Shown: piece by piece, positions 8,097-19,902 of the stretch | How the letters are laid out: each line of letters opens with the position of its first letter | Position numbering within the stretch: the first letter of the stretch is position 1 | Assembly (NCBI GenBank): GCA_041913905.1 | Contig: JAYSEK010000028.1 | Location: 1 to 64,000 of the forward strand | DNA from: Roseateles_B sp041913905 | GTDB taxonomy: Bacteria > Pseudomonadota > Gammaproteobacteria > Burkholderiales > Burkholderiaceae_C | Length of the DNA stretch: 64,000 bases | Direction: 5' to 3' | The notes under the pieces: model-generated | Seen by the model: only the letters and a program-made list of their open reading frames with translations | What the model was told of the DNA's origin: nothing | Database searches by the model: none | Position numbers and translations under genes: made by a program

Positions 8097-9005
8097 TCAT
8101 TCCTGCTGCATCCGTTCTTTCAACTGTCGCAGCCGCAGCTGAAGGCGCCGGCGCTCCAGGTCATTGGTCGTGTAGCTGATCTCCAGGGCCAGCTGCTCGG
8201 CCTCGAACTTCAGCCTTTGCTGCTCTTCGCGGGCCGACTCCATGGCCCTTTGCACATTGCGCGACACCTCCTCGCCACGCCGGCGGGATTCCTCTTCCCA
8301 GCGGCGTTGCTCGTCCTCGGCGCGCTGCCTGTCGACGGCGGCCTGGCGTTCGACATTCTCCTTGCGCCGACGGTCCGCCTCCATGCGCTCCAGCTCAGCC
8401 ATATTCGCCGGTCGCACGCCATGGGTCTGGTAGTAGTCCTGCAGGGCGGCCTGTTCGGCAGCCCGCTTTTCCATGGCCTCGCGCAGCTCGATCTGCTCGC
8501 GGGCGCTTTTCATCGAACAGCGCGAGACGCCGATCGTCATAAAACCCAGCAGCGACAGCAGGATCATGAAGATCAGCAGGCGGCGCGTCGAATCCGACAG
8601 GTCCGCCCAGAAGCCCGCTCTGCGGCTGGACACGGCCTCCAGTTCCGCACGGGCCATCAGCGCGTCGGCCCGCAAGGACAGCGCATCGGCCCTCAAGCCC
8701 AGCGCGTCAGCTCGGGTGCCGGAGGCCGAAAGCGGAGCTCCCGGCACAGCCGTGACCGCCAAGGCCGACGCAGCCTTGGCAGCCGCTTCGAGGTCGGCGT
8801 CATAGCCTGCGCGCGAAATGGAATCACTGAGTGTGGAGTAGGCCACCCTCAGCAATTGGAATTGTTCGTCGAACTCCTGCTTGCCCAGCGAAGCACGCTG
8901 CGCCTCCAGAGCTTCCAGCGCCAGCCGATAGGCGGTGCGAACCTCGGTCGCCGTGGCATGCGGTCGCACCCCGAGCAATTCGTAAAGCGTTCTTTTTTCC
9001 TTCAT
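8097..9005 (-). CDS. J-domain-like membrane protein lacking the HPD motif, with a coiled-coil tail
   Basis: 302 residues. The first 70 follow a J-domain pattern (LYELLGVRPHATATEVRTAY, then LLRVAYSTLSDSISRAGYD), but the HPD tripeptide is replaced, so DnaK stimulation is unlikely. Next come seven-residue repeats of the type LRADALS (about residues 100-120). A membrane segment (LLIFMILLSLLGFMTIG) precedes a long Glu/Arg-rich coiled coil to the C terminus. It is co-directional with the HPD-containing neighbour, so the two may be partners. Confidence 0.6.
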   Translation of the reverse strand: MKEKRTLYELLGVRPHATATEVRTAYRLALEALEAQRASLGKQEFDEQFQLLRVAYSTLSDSISRAGYDADLEAAAKAASALAVTAVPGAPLSASGTRADALGLRADALSLRADALMARAELEAVSSRRAGFWADLSDSTRRLLIFMILLSLLGFMTIGVSRCSMKSAREQIELREAMEKRAAEQAALQDYYQTHGVRPANMAELERMEADRRRKENVERQAAVDRQRAEDEQRRWEEESRRRGEEVSRNVQRAMESAREEQQRLKFEAEQLALEISYTTNDLERRRLQLRLRQLKERMQQE

Positions 9006-9197
9006 TCCCTACCCCAAGCGGCCGGCCATGACATGGTCGGAAACTCCTGCGCGCTCCCTCAGGAGCCCCCTAGGGACGCAGCAAGCGCCCGGGCGGAGTT
9101 TAGCGAGACCAGCGGCCAATTGACGCATCGCGGTGATGCAAACCGCGCATTCTGCAGCGGGCTTGGCGCCGCCGGCCCGATCAACGGGCCAAGGGGG

Positions 9198-10025
9198 TCA
9201 TGGCAGCGCCGTATCGCCTGGCGCCGGCAGGCGCAGGCGCTCATCGAGGGTGTCCAGCCAGTGCCGATCCAGATTCCTCTGGCACATCAGGTGCCGCGTT
9301 GGCGATTCCACCATGCCCGGCAGCACCACCACTTCCAGGGCCCGCGCCTGCCGGCCCAGCTCATGCAGCAGCTGTGTCGCCTGCTCCTGGTCGCTGAACA
9401 TGAAGTCCGCATGGCCGCGCAGCAGCATGTGCACCTGGCGCGCCGGCGGTGCACTGACGCGCAGCACGGCCGCCCCGCGCTGGCGCAGCCACGCATCGAG
9501 CTGCGGGCCGTAGGAGGCGCCATCAGTCAGCAGGAGGCGCAGGCCGGGATCCTCGACCAGGGCCTGGGCGTTCGGATATTCGCGCATCCGTGCCGCCGCA
9601 GACCGGGTCGCCACGAACACCGACGGAGACTCCCGGAAGACAGGGTTGGAGAACCATGCGACCGCCTCGCGCTCGGGTGTCTTGAACACACCCACCAGGC
9701 AGATCGGCTCGCCGCCCTGCAGGACGTCCTGCAATGAGCGCTTCAGGGGTGCTGCATGCAGCGGCGGCATGGGCAGCTCGGCAGGCCAGATGCGGCGCAG
9801 GTGATCGATCAGGCTTCCCGCCGCGCGCCCTTGGGCGTCGGTGTACATCATGGGCGGGATGTCGAAGTAATGCAGTTCGCGCGGCTGGGCCCATGCCGAT
9901 CCCTGCAGCCCCAGGGCAGCAGCCAGCAGCAGGATCAGGGCGGCAGTGCGATTCACGGCGTTGGCGGCAGGCAGCAGGCAGCTGGCTCCCAGTTTGCCTG
10001 CGCGCAGGTGCTTTGCCAGTCCCAT
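9198..10025 (-). CDS. Periplasmic solute-binding protein, family 3-like
   Basis: 275 residues if started at the ATG at 10025; a GTG at 9956 would give a tighter signal peptide (VNRTAALILLLAAALGLQGS, then AWAQ). The mature part resembles type-2 periplasmic binding folds of the amino-acid-binding class (ELHYFDIPPMMYTDAQGRAA; GVFKTPEREAVAWFSNPVF). No transport permease is adjacent. Similar orphan binding proteins are common in this bacterial group. The ligand is unknown and the start is uncertain because no clear ribosome site is seen. Confidence 0.6.
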   Translation of the reverse strand: MGLAKHLRAGKLGASCLLPAANAVNRTAALILLLAAALGLQGSAWAQPRELHYFDIPPMMYTDAQGRAAGSLIDHLRRIWPAELPMPPLHAAPLKRSLQDVLQGGEPICLVGVFKTPEREAVAWFSNPVFRESPSVFVATRSAAARMREYPNAQALVEDPGLRLLLTDGASYGPQLDAWLRQRGAAVLRVSAPPARQVHMLLRGHADFMFSDQEQATQLLHELGRQARALEVVVLPGMVESPTRHLMCQRNLDRHWLDTLDERLRLPAPGDTALP

Positions 10026-10066
10026 GATCAGGGCATGAAACACGAGAGCACCCTGACCTGCGAAAG

Positions 10067-10112
10067 ACAAAGAGCCCGAGGCGTTCCCACCCCGGGCCTC
10101 GCAAGGTCTCAG
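10067..10112 (-). terminator. Possible terminator after lpdA
   Basis: Downstream of the lpdA stop, on the minus strand, GAGGCCCG pairs with CGGGCTC across a GC-rich loop with one bulge. TTTGTCTTT follows. The orientation is right for the pyruvate dehydrogenase transcript, but the stem is imperfect and the T run is interrupted. Confidence 0.5.
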
Positions 10113-10121
10113 CGCCGCGGC

Positions 10122-11936
10122 TTACTTGCGCGCCGGCGGCACGTCCGTGCAGCTGCCATGCGCCACCTCGGCTGCCATGCCGATGCTTTCGCCCAGCGTC
10201 GGGTGCGGGTGGATGGTCTTGCCGATGTCGACGGCGTCGGCGCCCATCTCGATGGCCAGGGCGATCTCGCCGATCATGTCGCCCGCATGCGTGCCGACGA
10301 TGCCGCCACCGACGATGCGGTGCGTCTCTTCATCGAAGAGCAGCTTGGTGAAGCCCTCGTCGCGGCCGTTGGCGATGGCACGGCCCGAGGCCGCCCAGGG
10401 GAAAAGACCCTTCTTGACCTTCACCCCCTGCGCCTTGGCCTGCTCCTCCGTGAGGCCCACCCAGGCGACCTCGGGGTCGGTGTAGGCCACGCTGGGAATC
10501 ACGCGGGCATCGAACTGGCTCTTCTTGAGCTTGTCATCGTTCAGCAGCTCGCCGGCGATGACCTCGGCCGCCACATGCGCCTCGTGCACCGCCTTGTGGG
10601 CCAGCATGGGCTGGCCGACGATGTCGCCGATGGCGAAGATATTGGGCACGTTGGTGCGCATCTGCACGTCGACGTTGATGAAGCCGCGGTCCGTCACGGC
10701 CACGCCGGCCTTGTCGGCGGCGATCTTCTTGCCGTTGGGCGTGCGGCCCACGGCCTGCAGCACGAGGTCGTAGACGCCTTCGCTCTTCGTCCCGTCCAGG
10801 CCCTCGAACTGCACCTTGATGCCTTCCGGTGTGGCCTCGGCGCCGACGGTCTTGGTCTTCAACATGATCTTGTCGAAGCGGGGCTTGTTCATCTTCTCCC
10901 AGACCTTGACCAGGTCGCGGTCCGCGCCCTGCATCAGGCCGTCCATCATCTCGACCACATCCAGGCGCGCGCCCAGGGTCGAGTAGACGGTGCCCATCTC
11001 CAGGCCGATGATGCCGCCGCCGATGATCAGCATCTTCTTGGGCACACCCTGCAGTTGCAGCGCACCGGTGGAGTCGACGATGCGATCGTCCTGCGGCAGG
11101 AAGGGCAGGCGCACCGCGGCCGAGCCGGCGGCGATGATGGCCTTCTTGAAGCGCACGACCTTGCTCGTACCGGTCTTGTCCTGGGCCGTGCCAGTGGTCT
11201 CTTCCACGCCCAGGTGGTAGGGGTCGATGAAGCTGCCGTAGCCGCGCACGATGGTGACCTTGCGCATCTTGGCCATCTGCGAGAGGCCGCCGGTCAGCTT
11301 GCCGATGACCTTTTCCTTGTGGCCGCGCAGCTTGTCGACGTTGACAGTCGGCGCGCCGAAATCGACGCCCAGGTCCGCCATGTGGCTGACCTCGTCCATC
11401 ACCGCGGCCACATGCAGCAGGGCCTTGGACGGGATGCAGCCCACGTTCAGGCAGACGCCGCCCAGCGTGGCATAACGCTCGACCAGCACGACCTTCAGGC
11501 CGAGGTCCGCCGCGCGGAAGGCGGCCGAGTAGCCGCCGGGGCCACCGCCCAGCACCAGCACGTCAGCCTCGATATCCGCGGCGCCGCTGTAGCTTCCCGC
11601 GGGCAAGGGTGCAGCAGGCGCGGCAACGGCAGGGGCCGGCGCGGGCGCAGAGGCAGCCGGCGCAGAGGCTGCCGGCGCAGGCGCTGGGGCCGCAGCGGCT
11701 TCGCTGTCCAGCACCAGGATGGTCGTGCCCTGGTTGACCTTGTCACCCAGGCTCACCTTCAGCTCCTTGACCACGCCGGCGTGCGTCGACGGGATCTCCA
11801 TCGAGGCCTTGTCGCTCTCGACGGTCAGCAGGCTCTGGTCGACCTTCACCGTATCGCCGGCCTTGACCAGCAGCTCGATGATGGCCACGTCCTTGAAGTC
11901 GCCGATGTCCGGAACCTTCACTTCTTGCAATGCCAT
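10122..11936 (-). CDS. lpdA: Dihydrolipoyl dehydrogenase (E3) with N-terminal lipoyl domain
   Basis: 604 residues. An N-terminal lipoyl domain carries the modified Lys in ESDKASMEIP. An Ala/Pro linker leads into the flavoprotein: FAD site GGGPGGYSAA, redox disulfide CLNVGC, NAD site GGGIIG, and the C-terminal HPHPTLGE with its catalytic His/Glu. It reoxidises dihydrolipoamide on E2 of pyruvate dehydrogenase. The extra lipoyl domain is usual in betaproteobacterial E3 and accounts for the length above the standard 470. It is last in the aceE-aceF-lpdA run, 80 bp after aceF. Confidence 0.95.
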   Translation of the reverse strand: MALQEVKVPDIGDFKDVAIIELLVKAGDTVKVDQSLLTVESDKASMEIPSTHAGVVKELKVSLGDKVNQGTTILVLDSEAAAAPAPAPAASAPAASAPAPAPAVAAPAAPLPAGSYSGAADIEADVLVLGGGPGGYSAAFRAADLGLKVVLVERYATLGGVCLNVGCIPSKALLHVAAVMDEVSHMADLGVDFGAPTVNVDKLRGHKEKVIGKLTGGLSQMAKMRKVTIVRGYGSFIDPYHLGVEETTGTAQDKTGTSKVVRFKKAIIAAGSAAVRLPFLPQDDRIVDSTGALQLQGVPKKMLIIGGGIIGLEMGTVYSTLGARLDVVEMMDGLMQGADRDLVKVWEKMNKPRFDKIMLKTKTVGAEATPEGIKVQFEGLDGTKSEGVYDLVLQAVGRTPNGKKIAADKAGVAVTDRGFINVDVQMRTNVPNIFAIGDIVGQPMLAHKAVHEAHVAAEVIAGELLNDDKLKKSQFDARVIPSVAYTDPEVAWVGLTEEQAKAQGVKVKKGLFPWAASGRAIANGRDEGFTKLLFDEETHRIVGGGIVGTHAGDMIGEIALAIEMGADAVDIGKTIHPHPTLGESIGMAAEVAHGSCTDVPPARK

Positions 11937-12016
11937 GTCTGTCTCCTGGGGCAGCGGGCCGCGCGCTCATGACGCAGCGGCCCGACCCGGTGGGGGTTCT
12001 TTGCGGTGGGGCGAGC

Positions 12017-13678
12017 TTACAGCGCGATGCGGCGGAAGTCGGCCAGCAAGGATGCGAAATAGACGTTGAAGCGCGCTGCAGCCGCACCGTCAATGACGCG
12101 GTGATCCCAGCTCAGGCTCAACGGCAGCATCAGGCGCGGCTGGAAGGCCTTGCCGTCCCACTTGGGCTCGATCTGGCTCTTGCAGACGCCCATGATGGCC
12201 ACCTCGGGCGCGTTGATGATGGGCGTGAAGTAGCGCCCGCCAATGCCGCCCAGCGAGGAGATGGTGAAGCAGCCACCGGTCATGTCGGCCGGGCCCAGCT
12301 TGCCGTCGCGGGCCTTCTTGGCCAGCTCGGCCATTTCCTGGCTGATCTGGACGATGCCCTTCTTGTCGGCGTCCTTGATCACCGGCACCACCAGGCCGTT
12401 GGGCGTGTCCGCCGCGAAGCCGATGTGGAAGTAGTTCTTCAGCACCAGCGTGTCGCCATCGAGGCTGGCGTTGAACTCGGGGAACTTCTTCAGCGCCGCG
12501 ACCGCGGCCTTGATCATGAAGGCCAGCATGGTCACCTTCACGCCGCTCTTCTCGTTCTCCTTGTTCAGCTGAACGCGGAAGGCTTCGAGCTCGGTGATGT
12601 CGGCATCGTCGTGGTTGGTGACGTGCGGGATCACCACCCAGTTGCGATGCAGATTGGCACCGGAGATCTTCTTGATGCGCCCCAGCTCCTTGCGCTCGAT
12701 GGGGCCGAACTTGGCGAAGTCCACCTGCGGCCAGGGCAGCAGGCCGGGGAAGGCGCCTCCCGATGCGACAGCGCCCGCGGGCGCCGCGGCCTTCTGCACG
12801 GCGGTCTGCGCGAAAGTCTGGACTTCGCCGGCCATCACGGCCTTGACGAAGCCCTGCACATCGGACTCCAGCACGCGGCCCTTGGGACCACTGCCCTTGA
12901 CCTCGTCCAGCGGCACGCCCAGCTCGCGGGCCAGCTTGCGGATGGTGGGCGAGGCGTGCGGCAGGCGGCCCTTGTTGGCGGTCGGGTCATGCGCGGGCAG
13001 CGCAGGCACCGAGGCGCTCGCGGGTGCCGGCGCCGCAGCGGCTTGGGCCAGTGCCGGCGCAGGTGCGGCCGGAGCCGGCGCGCTCGCCACCGGGGCGGCG
13101 CCGGCGGCGGTCTGCACCACGGCCAGCAGCGTGCCCTTGGCCACCTTGTCACCCAGCTTGACCTTGAGCTCCTTGATCACGCCGGCATGCGAGGACGGGA
13201 TCTCCATCGAGGCCTTGTCGCTCTCCACGGTGATCAGGCTCTGCTCGACGCGGATCGTGTCGCCCACCGCAACGAAGACCTCGATGACGCTGACCTCGTC
13301 GAAGTCGCCGATGTCCGGCACCACGACATCGACCAGCGCGCCGCCAGTCGCCGTGGCCGGCGCTGCCACCGGAGCGGGCGCCGGTGCCGGGGCCTGCGCA
13401 ACAGGCGCGGGGGCGGGAGCGGGCGCCGCTGCAGCAGCGCCCTCGCCTTCAACGATCAGCAGCAGGCTGCCTTCGTTGACCTTGTCACCCACGGCGACCT
13501 TGATCTCCTTCACCACACCCGCGCGGGTCGAGGGGATCTCCATGGAGGCCTTGTCGCTCTCCACGGTCACCAGGCTCTGGTCGACCGAAATCGTGTCGCC
13601 CACCTTCACCAGCAGCTCGATCACTGCCACGTCCTTGAAGTCCCCGATGTCGGGCACCTTCACTTCAAGCATTGCCAT
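12017..13678 (-). CDS. aceF: Dihydrolipoamide acetyltransferase (E2) of pyruvate dehydrogenase
   Basis: 553 residues. There are two lipoyl domains (about residues 3-75 and 120-190), each with ESDKASMEIPS. Ala/Pro-rich linkers follow, then a peripheral subunit-binding domain (HASPTIRKLARELGV) and the acetyltransferase core ending in HRVIDGAAAARF. The His and Asp there are the catalytic residues. It forms the core of the complex and transfers the acetyl group to CoA. The gene starts 41 bp after aceE. Confidence 0.96.
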   Translation of the reverse strand: MAMLEVKVPDIGDFKDVAVIELLVKVGDTISVDQSLVTVESDKASMEIPSTRAGVVKEIKVAVGDKVNEGSLLLIVEGEGAAAAAPAPAPAPVAQAPAPAPAPVAAPATATGGALVDVVVPDIGDFDEVSVIEVFVAVGDTIRVEQSLITVESDKASMEIPSSHAGVIKELKVKLGDKVAKGTLLAVVQTAAGAAPVASAPAPAAPAPALAQAAAAPAPASASVPALPAHDPTANKGRLPHASPTIRKLARELGVPLDEVKGSGPKGRVLESDVQGFVKAVMAGEVQTFAQTAVQKAAAPAGAVASGGAFPGLLPWPQVDFAKFGPIERKELGRIKKISGANLHRNWVVIPHVTNHDDADITELEAFRVQLNKENEKSGVKVTMLAFMIKAAVAALKKFPEFNASLDGDTLVLKNYFHIGFAADTPNGLVVPVIKDADKKGIVQISQEMAELAKKARDGKLGPADMTGGCFTISSLGGIGGRYFTPIINAPEVAIMGVCKSQIEPKWDGKAFQPRLMLPLSLSWDHRVIDGAAAARFNVYFASLLADFRRIAL

Positions 13679-13719
13679 TCGGATGTCTCCGTTGAATTCG
13701 TTGAGCTACGCGGGCGCGA

Positions 13720-16431
<2,712 letters not shown>

Positions 16432-16582
16432 GCTGTCTCCTTGCAAATCTCTGGTGTCGCGGTGTTGATGCCGGGCTTGGCTCCCGCGGATCGCCGTCAC
16501 AGACGCAGCAATCCCGGGGCCCGCCGATGTTCCGGCCGGAGTGTCGCACAGCATCGTCTGTTTTCCAAATGGTGCGACGTCA

Positions 16583-16597
16583 TTTCATATGATGAAA
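16583..16597. promoter_or_regulatory. Inverted repeat in the aceE / histidine kinase divergent spacer
   Basis: TTTCAT-ATG-ATGAAA is a perfect 6+3+6 palindrome in an AT-rich patch of otherwise GC-rich sequence. It lies between the divergent starts at 16431 and 16652. It could bind a dimeric regulator of either gene; which family is not determinable from the site alone. Confidence 0.4.
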
Positions 16598-16651
16598 ATC
16601 AAAGGGATTGCTCGCTGCCGCCAGCGCGGGCTGGGCCGGATAATTCCACCC

Positions 16652-19204
16652 ATGTCTTCGCGTTTTGATGTCAAGGCCCAGCTGCGCCGCTGGTCCCAGC
16701 CCCTGCGTTTGCTGGCCACCACCTGGTGGCGCCGCCAGTCCCCCTCCCGCCAGGATCGCTTCGCCACCCTGGGCCCGCTGATCTCGGTCCTGCTCTTCCT
16801 CGCCGCCATCATCCTGGCCTTCTGGTACTTGCGGAACGAGGAAATCGAACGCGAGCAGGAAGCCGTCAAGCGCGACACCGAAATCGCCCAGAAGCAGATC
16901 CAGCTGCGCCTGATCGAGAACCAGGAGCAACTGGTGCGCATCGCCCGCGAGATCGCCACGCGGGCCACCGACACCCATGAGTTCAACGTCCAGGCCAGCA
17001 CCTGGGCACGCGACCGACCCGAGATCACCCATGTCACCTGGCTCAGCAACCGCCGCGAACGGCGCGCCAGCGTCAGCGCGGCGGGCTACCAGGCCGACAG
17101 TCTGATGGCGCTGGAGGGCAGCGATCCCTCCATGCCCGCAGGCAACCCCGGCAGCGCGGCAGAGAGCGCCTTCCAGCTGGTCAAGGAGCGCCGCCAGCCC
17201 GCCTATTCCCAGGCCTTCAGCGACGCCAACAACACCATGGTCTTCCAGGTCCAGGTGCCGCTGATCGACCGGACCGGCTTCTCCGGCGTGCTGATCGCCG
17301 AATACACGGTCGAAGGCCTGCTGCGCTACTACGTGCCTTCCGACGTATCAGTGCGCCATGCCATCGCGGTGCTGGACTCGCGCGACATCGTGGTCGCCAG
17401 CACTGTGACGCCCATGCCGGGGCAGAAGCTCAAGAAGCCCTCCATCTTCCACGAAGTGCCGCTGGCGCCGGCCTTCAACGGCCTGGTGCTGCGCGGCCAG
17501 GGCTACCGCACCTCCGTGGGCCTGATCTCCAACACCCTGTTCTGGATGGTGGTGGCGCTGTCGGTGCTGACCGTCTGGATGCTGCTGGGCACCTGGAAGC
17601 ACATGCGCCGCCGCATGCAGGCCCAGAACGCCCTGATCAACGAGACCAATTTCCGCCGGGCCATGGAGAACTCCATGCTCACCGGCATGCGCGCCATGGA
17701 CATGGAGTCGCGCATCTCCTACGTGAACCCCGCCTTCTGCGCGATGACGGGCTTCTCCGAGGGCGAACTGATCGGCCGCAAGCCGCCCTTTCCCTACTGG
17801 CCGCCCGACCGCTACGAGGAAAACGCCCGCCTGCTGCAACAGGAGATCCAGGGCCGCAGCCCCGCCGGCGGGGCCGAGGTCAAGGTCATGCGCAAGGACG
17901 GCACGACCTTCGACGCCCGCATGTACGTCTCGCCCCTGATCGACCCCAAGGGCCGGCAGACCGGCTGGATGACCTCGATGACCAACATCACCGAGGCCAA
18001 GCGCGTGCGCGACCAGCTCTCGGCCTCGCACGAGCGCTTCACCACCGTGCTGGAGGGGCTGGACGCCGCGGTGTCGGTGCTGTCGGTCCAGCAGGGCGAG
18101 TTGCTCTTCGCCAACCGCAGCTACCGGCTCTGGTTCGGCGCCGACCCCAAGGGCCATGCGATGTTGGCCGGTGGCAAGCTCGGCCGCAGCAAGGAGGACC
18201 CCGACCACGACGAAGAGGTGGACGACTATTCCGGCCTGCCCGCGCAGCCGCTGATGGAGGTAGGCTCCGACCCCCGCGAGGTCTACATCGACAGCCTGGA
18301 GATGTGGTTCGACGTGCGCGCCCGCTACCTGCAGTGGACGGACGGCCGCCTGGCCCAGATGCTGATCGCCACGGACATCACCGCCCGCCGCCGTGCCGAG
18401 GAGCAGGCCGCCCAGCAGGCCGAGAAGGCCCAGGTCACCAGCCGGCTGATGACCATGGGCGAGATGGCCTCCAGCGTGGCGCACGAGCTGAACCAGCCGC
18501 TGACCGCCATCACCAACTACTGCAACGGCATGGTCTCGCGCGTGCGCAACGACCAGATCGGCAAGGACGACCTGCTGGCCGCGCTGGAGAAGACCGCCAA
18601 GCAGGCGCAGCGGGCCGGGCAGATCATCCACCGCATCCGCAACTTCGTGAAACGCAGCGAGCCGCAGCGCGCGCCCTCGCAGGCGCATGACATCGTCGAG
18701 GACGCCGTCGAGCTGGCCGGCATCGAGCTGCGCCGCCGCAATGTGGCCATCCACACCTACGTGGCGCAGCGGCTGCCAACGCTGATGGTGGATCCCATCC
18801 TGATCGAGCAGGTGCTGATGAACCTGCTGAAGAACGCCGCCGAGGCCATCGACAACGCCGGGCTGCCGGTCTCGCGCCGCCACATCGAGCTGCGCGTGGT
18901 GCCCAAGCACACGCCCGAGCTGGGCGCCAACATCGAGTTCTCGGTGACCGACATGGGCCCGGGCCTGCCCGAGGAAGTCATCGAGCGCATGTACGAGGCC
19001 TTCTTCTCCACCAAGGCCGATGGCATGGGCATCGGCCTAGGGTTATGCCGGTCTATCGTGGAGTCCCACCAGGGGCGGATCCGCGCCGAGAACTTATACA
19101 ATGGCTCGACGATCGTGGGGTGCAGGTTCGCCTTCACCATCCCCGTCGAAATCCCGCGCCACGAGGCGCCGGGCACAGCCCAAAACACTGCCGAGACACC
19201 ATGA
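16652..19204 (+). CDS. PAS-domain sensor histidine kinase
   Basis: 850 residues from the ATG at 16652. Membrane span 1 (LISVLLFLAAIILAFWYL), a periplasmic sensor of about 220 residues and span 2 (FWMVVALSVLTVWMLLG) come first. Two PAS domains follow (first with FCAMTGFSEGELIGR), then HisKA with phospho-acceptor in SSVAHELNQPLTAI (about H611) and an ATPase domain with GIGLGLCRSIVESH. The HELNQPL box is of the FixL/DctB kind. It overlaps the downstream response-regulator gene by ATGA, so the two form a two-component pair. The signal is unknown. Confidence 0.92.
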   Translation: MSSRFDVKAQLRRWSQPLRLLATTWWRRQSPSRQDRFATLGPLISVLLFLAAIILAFWYLRNEEIEREQEAVKRDTEIAQKQIQLRLIENQEQLVRIAREIATRATDTHEFNVQASTWARDRPEITHVTWLSNRRERRASVSAAGYQADSLMALEGSDPSMPAGNPGSAAESAFQLVKERRQPAYSQAFSDANNTMVFQVQVPLIDRTGFSGVLIAEYTVEGLLRYYVPSDVSVRHAIAVLDSRDIVVASTVTPMPGQKLKKPSIFHEVPLAPAFNGLVLRGQGYRTSVGLISNTLFWMVVALSVLTVWMLLGTWKHMRRRMQAQNALINETNFRRAMENSMLTGMRAMDMESRISYVNPAFCAMTGFSEGELIGRKPPFPYWPPDRYEENARLLQQEIQGRSPAGGAEVKVMRKDGTTFDARMYVSPLIDPKGRQTGWMTSMTNITEAKRVRDQLSASHERFTTVLEGLDAAVSVLSVQQGELLFANRSYRLWFGADPKGHAMLAGGKLGRSKEDPDHDEEVDDYSGLPAQPLMEVGSDPREVYIDSLEMWFDVRARYLQWTDGRLAQMLIATDITARRRAEEQAAQQAEKAQVTSRLMTMGEMASSVAHELNQPLTAITNYCNGMVSRVRNDQIGKDDLLAALEKTAKQAQRAGQIIHRIRNFVKRSEPQRAPSQAHDIVEDAVELAGIELRRRNVAIHTYVAQRLPTLMVDPILIEQVLMNLLKNAAEAIDNAGLPVSRRHIELRVVPKHTPELGANIEFSVTDMGPGLPEEVIERMYEAFFSTKADGMGIGLGLCRSIVESHQGRIRAENLYNGSTIVGCRFAFTIPVEIPRHEAPGTAQNTAETP

Positions 19205-19830
19205 GCCTGATTCCGAAGAAGGGTACCGTCTACGTTGTCGACGATGATGAAGCGGTGCGCGATTCCCTGCAATGGCTGCTGGAAGGCAAGGACTACCGCG
19301 TGAAGTGCTTCGATTCCGCAGAGTCCTTCTTGAGCCGCTATGACCCGCGTGAAGTGGCCTGCCTGATCACCGACGTGCGCATGGAAGGCATGAGCGGGCT
19401 GGACCTCCAGGACAAGCTGCTGGAACGCAAGAGCCCCCTGCCCGCCGTCTTCATCACCGGCCATGGCGACGTGCCCATGGCCGTCAACACGATGAAGAAG
19501 GGCGCGATGGACTTCATCGAGAAGCCCTTCAAGGAAGAGGAGCTGCTGGCCCTGGTCGAGCGCATGCTGGAGCAGGCCCGCGTGGAGTTCTCGCAGCACC
19601 AGGAAGCGGCCAGCCGCGAAGCGCTGCTGTCGCGCCTGACCACCCGCGAGGCGCAGGTGCTGGAGCGCATCGTCGCCGGCCGCCTGAACAAGCAGATCGC
19701 CGACGACCTGGGCATCAGCATCAAGACGGTGGAGGCGCACCGCGCCAACATCATGGAGAAGCTCAACGCCAACACGGTGGCCGATCTGCTCAAGATCGCC
19801 CTGGGCGCATCGGCCCAGGCCAAGGCCTGA
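19201..19830 (+). CDS. FixJ-family response regulator (receiver plus LuxR-type HTH)
   Basis: 209 residues. The receiver domain has the acidic pair VDDDEAVRD, phospho-acceptor about D58 (ITDVRMEGMSG), and conserved Thr/Lys in FITGHGD and FIEKPF. The DNA-binding domain is of the LuxR/FixJ type (LTTREAQVLERIVAG; NKQIADDLGISIKTVEAHRA). It is translationally coupled to the kinase and followed by a strong terminator. Its target genes are not evident; the divergent pyruvate dehydrogenase operon and folD are only neighbours. Confidence 0.94.
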   Translation: MSLIPKKGTVYVVDDDEAVRDSLQWLLEGKDYRVKCFDSAESFLSRYDPREVACLITDVRMEGMSGLDLQDKLLERKSPLPAVFITGHGDVPMAVNTMKKGAMDFIEKPFKEEELLALVERMLEQARVEFSQHQEAASREALLSRLTTREAQVLERIVAGRLNKQIADDLGISIKTVEAHRANIMEKLNANTVADLLKIALGASAQAKA

Positions 19831-19851
19831 AGGCTTCCCCGCTGTCCATCC

Positions 19852-19879
19852 AAAGCCGCTGCTTCTCCAGCGGCTTTTT
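19852..19879 (+). terminator. Rho-independent terminator after the two-component operon
   Basis: A GCCGCTG/CAGCGGC stem with flanking AAA/TTT pairs and a 6-nt loop is followed by a run of five Ts. It starts 22 bp past the response-regulator stop and separates that operon from folD. Confidence 0.9.
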
Positions 19880-19902
19880 GCATTTCCCGGAGCATTTCTG
19901 AC

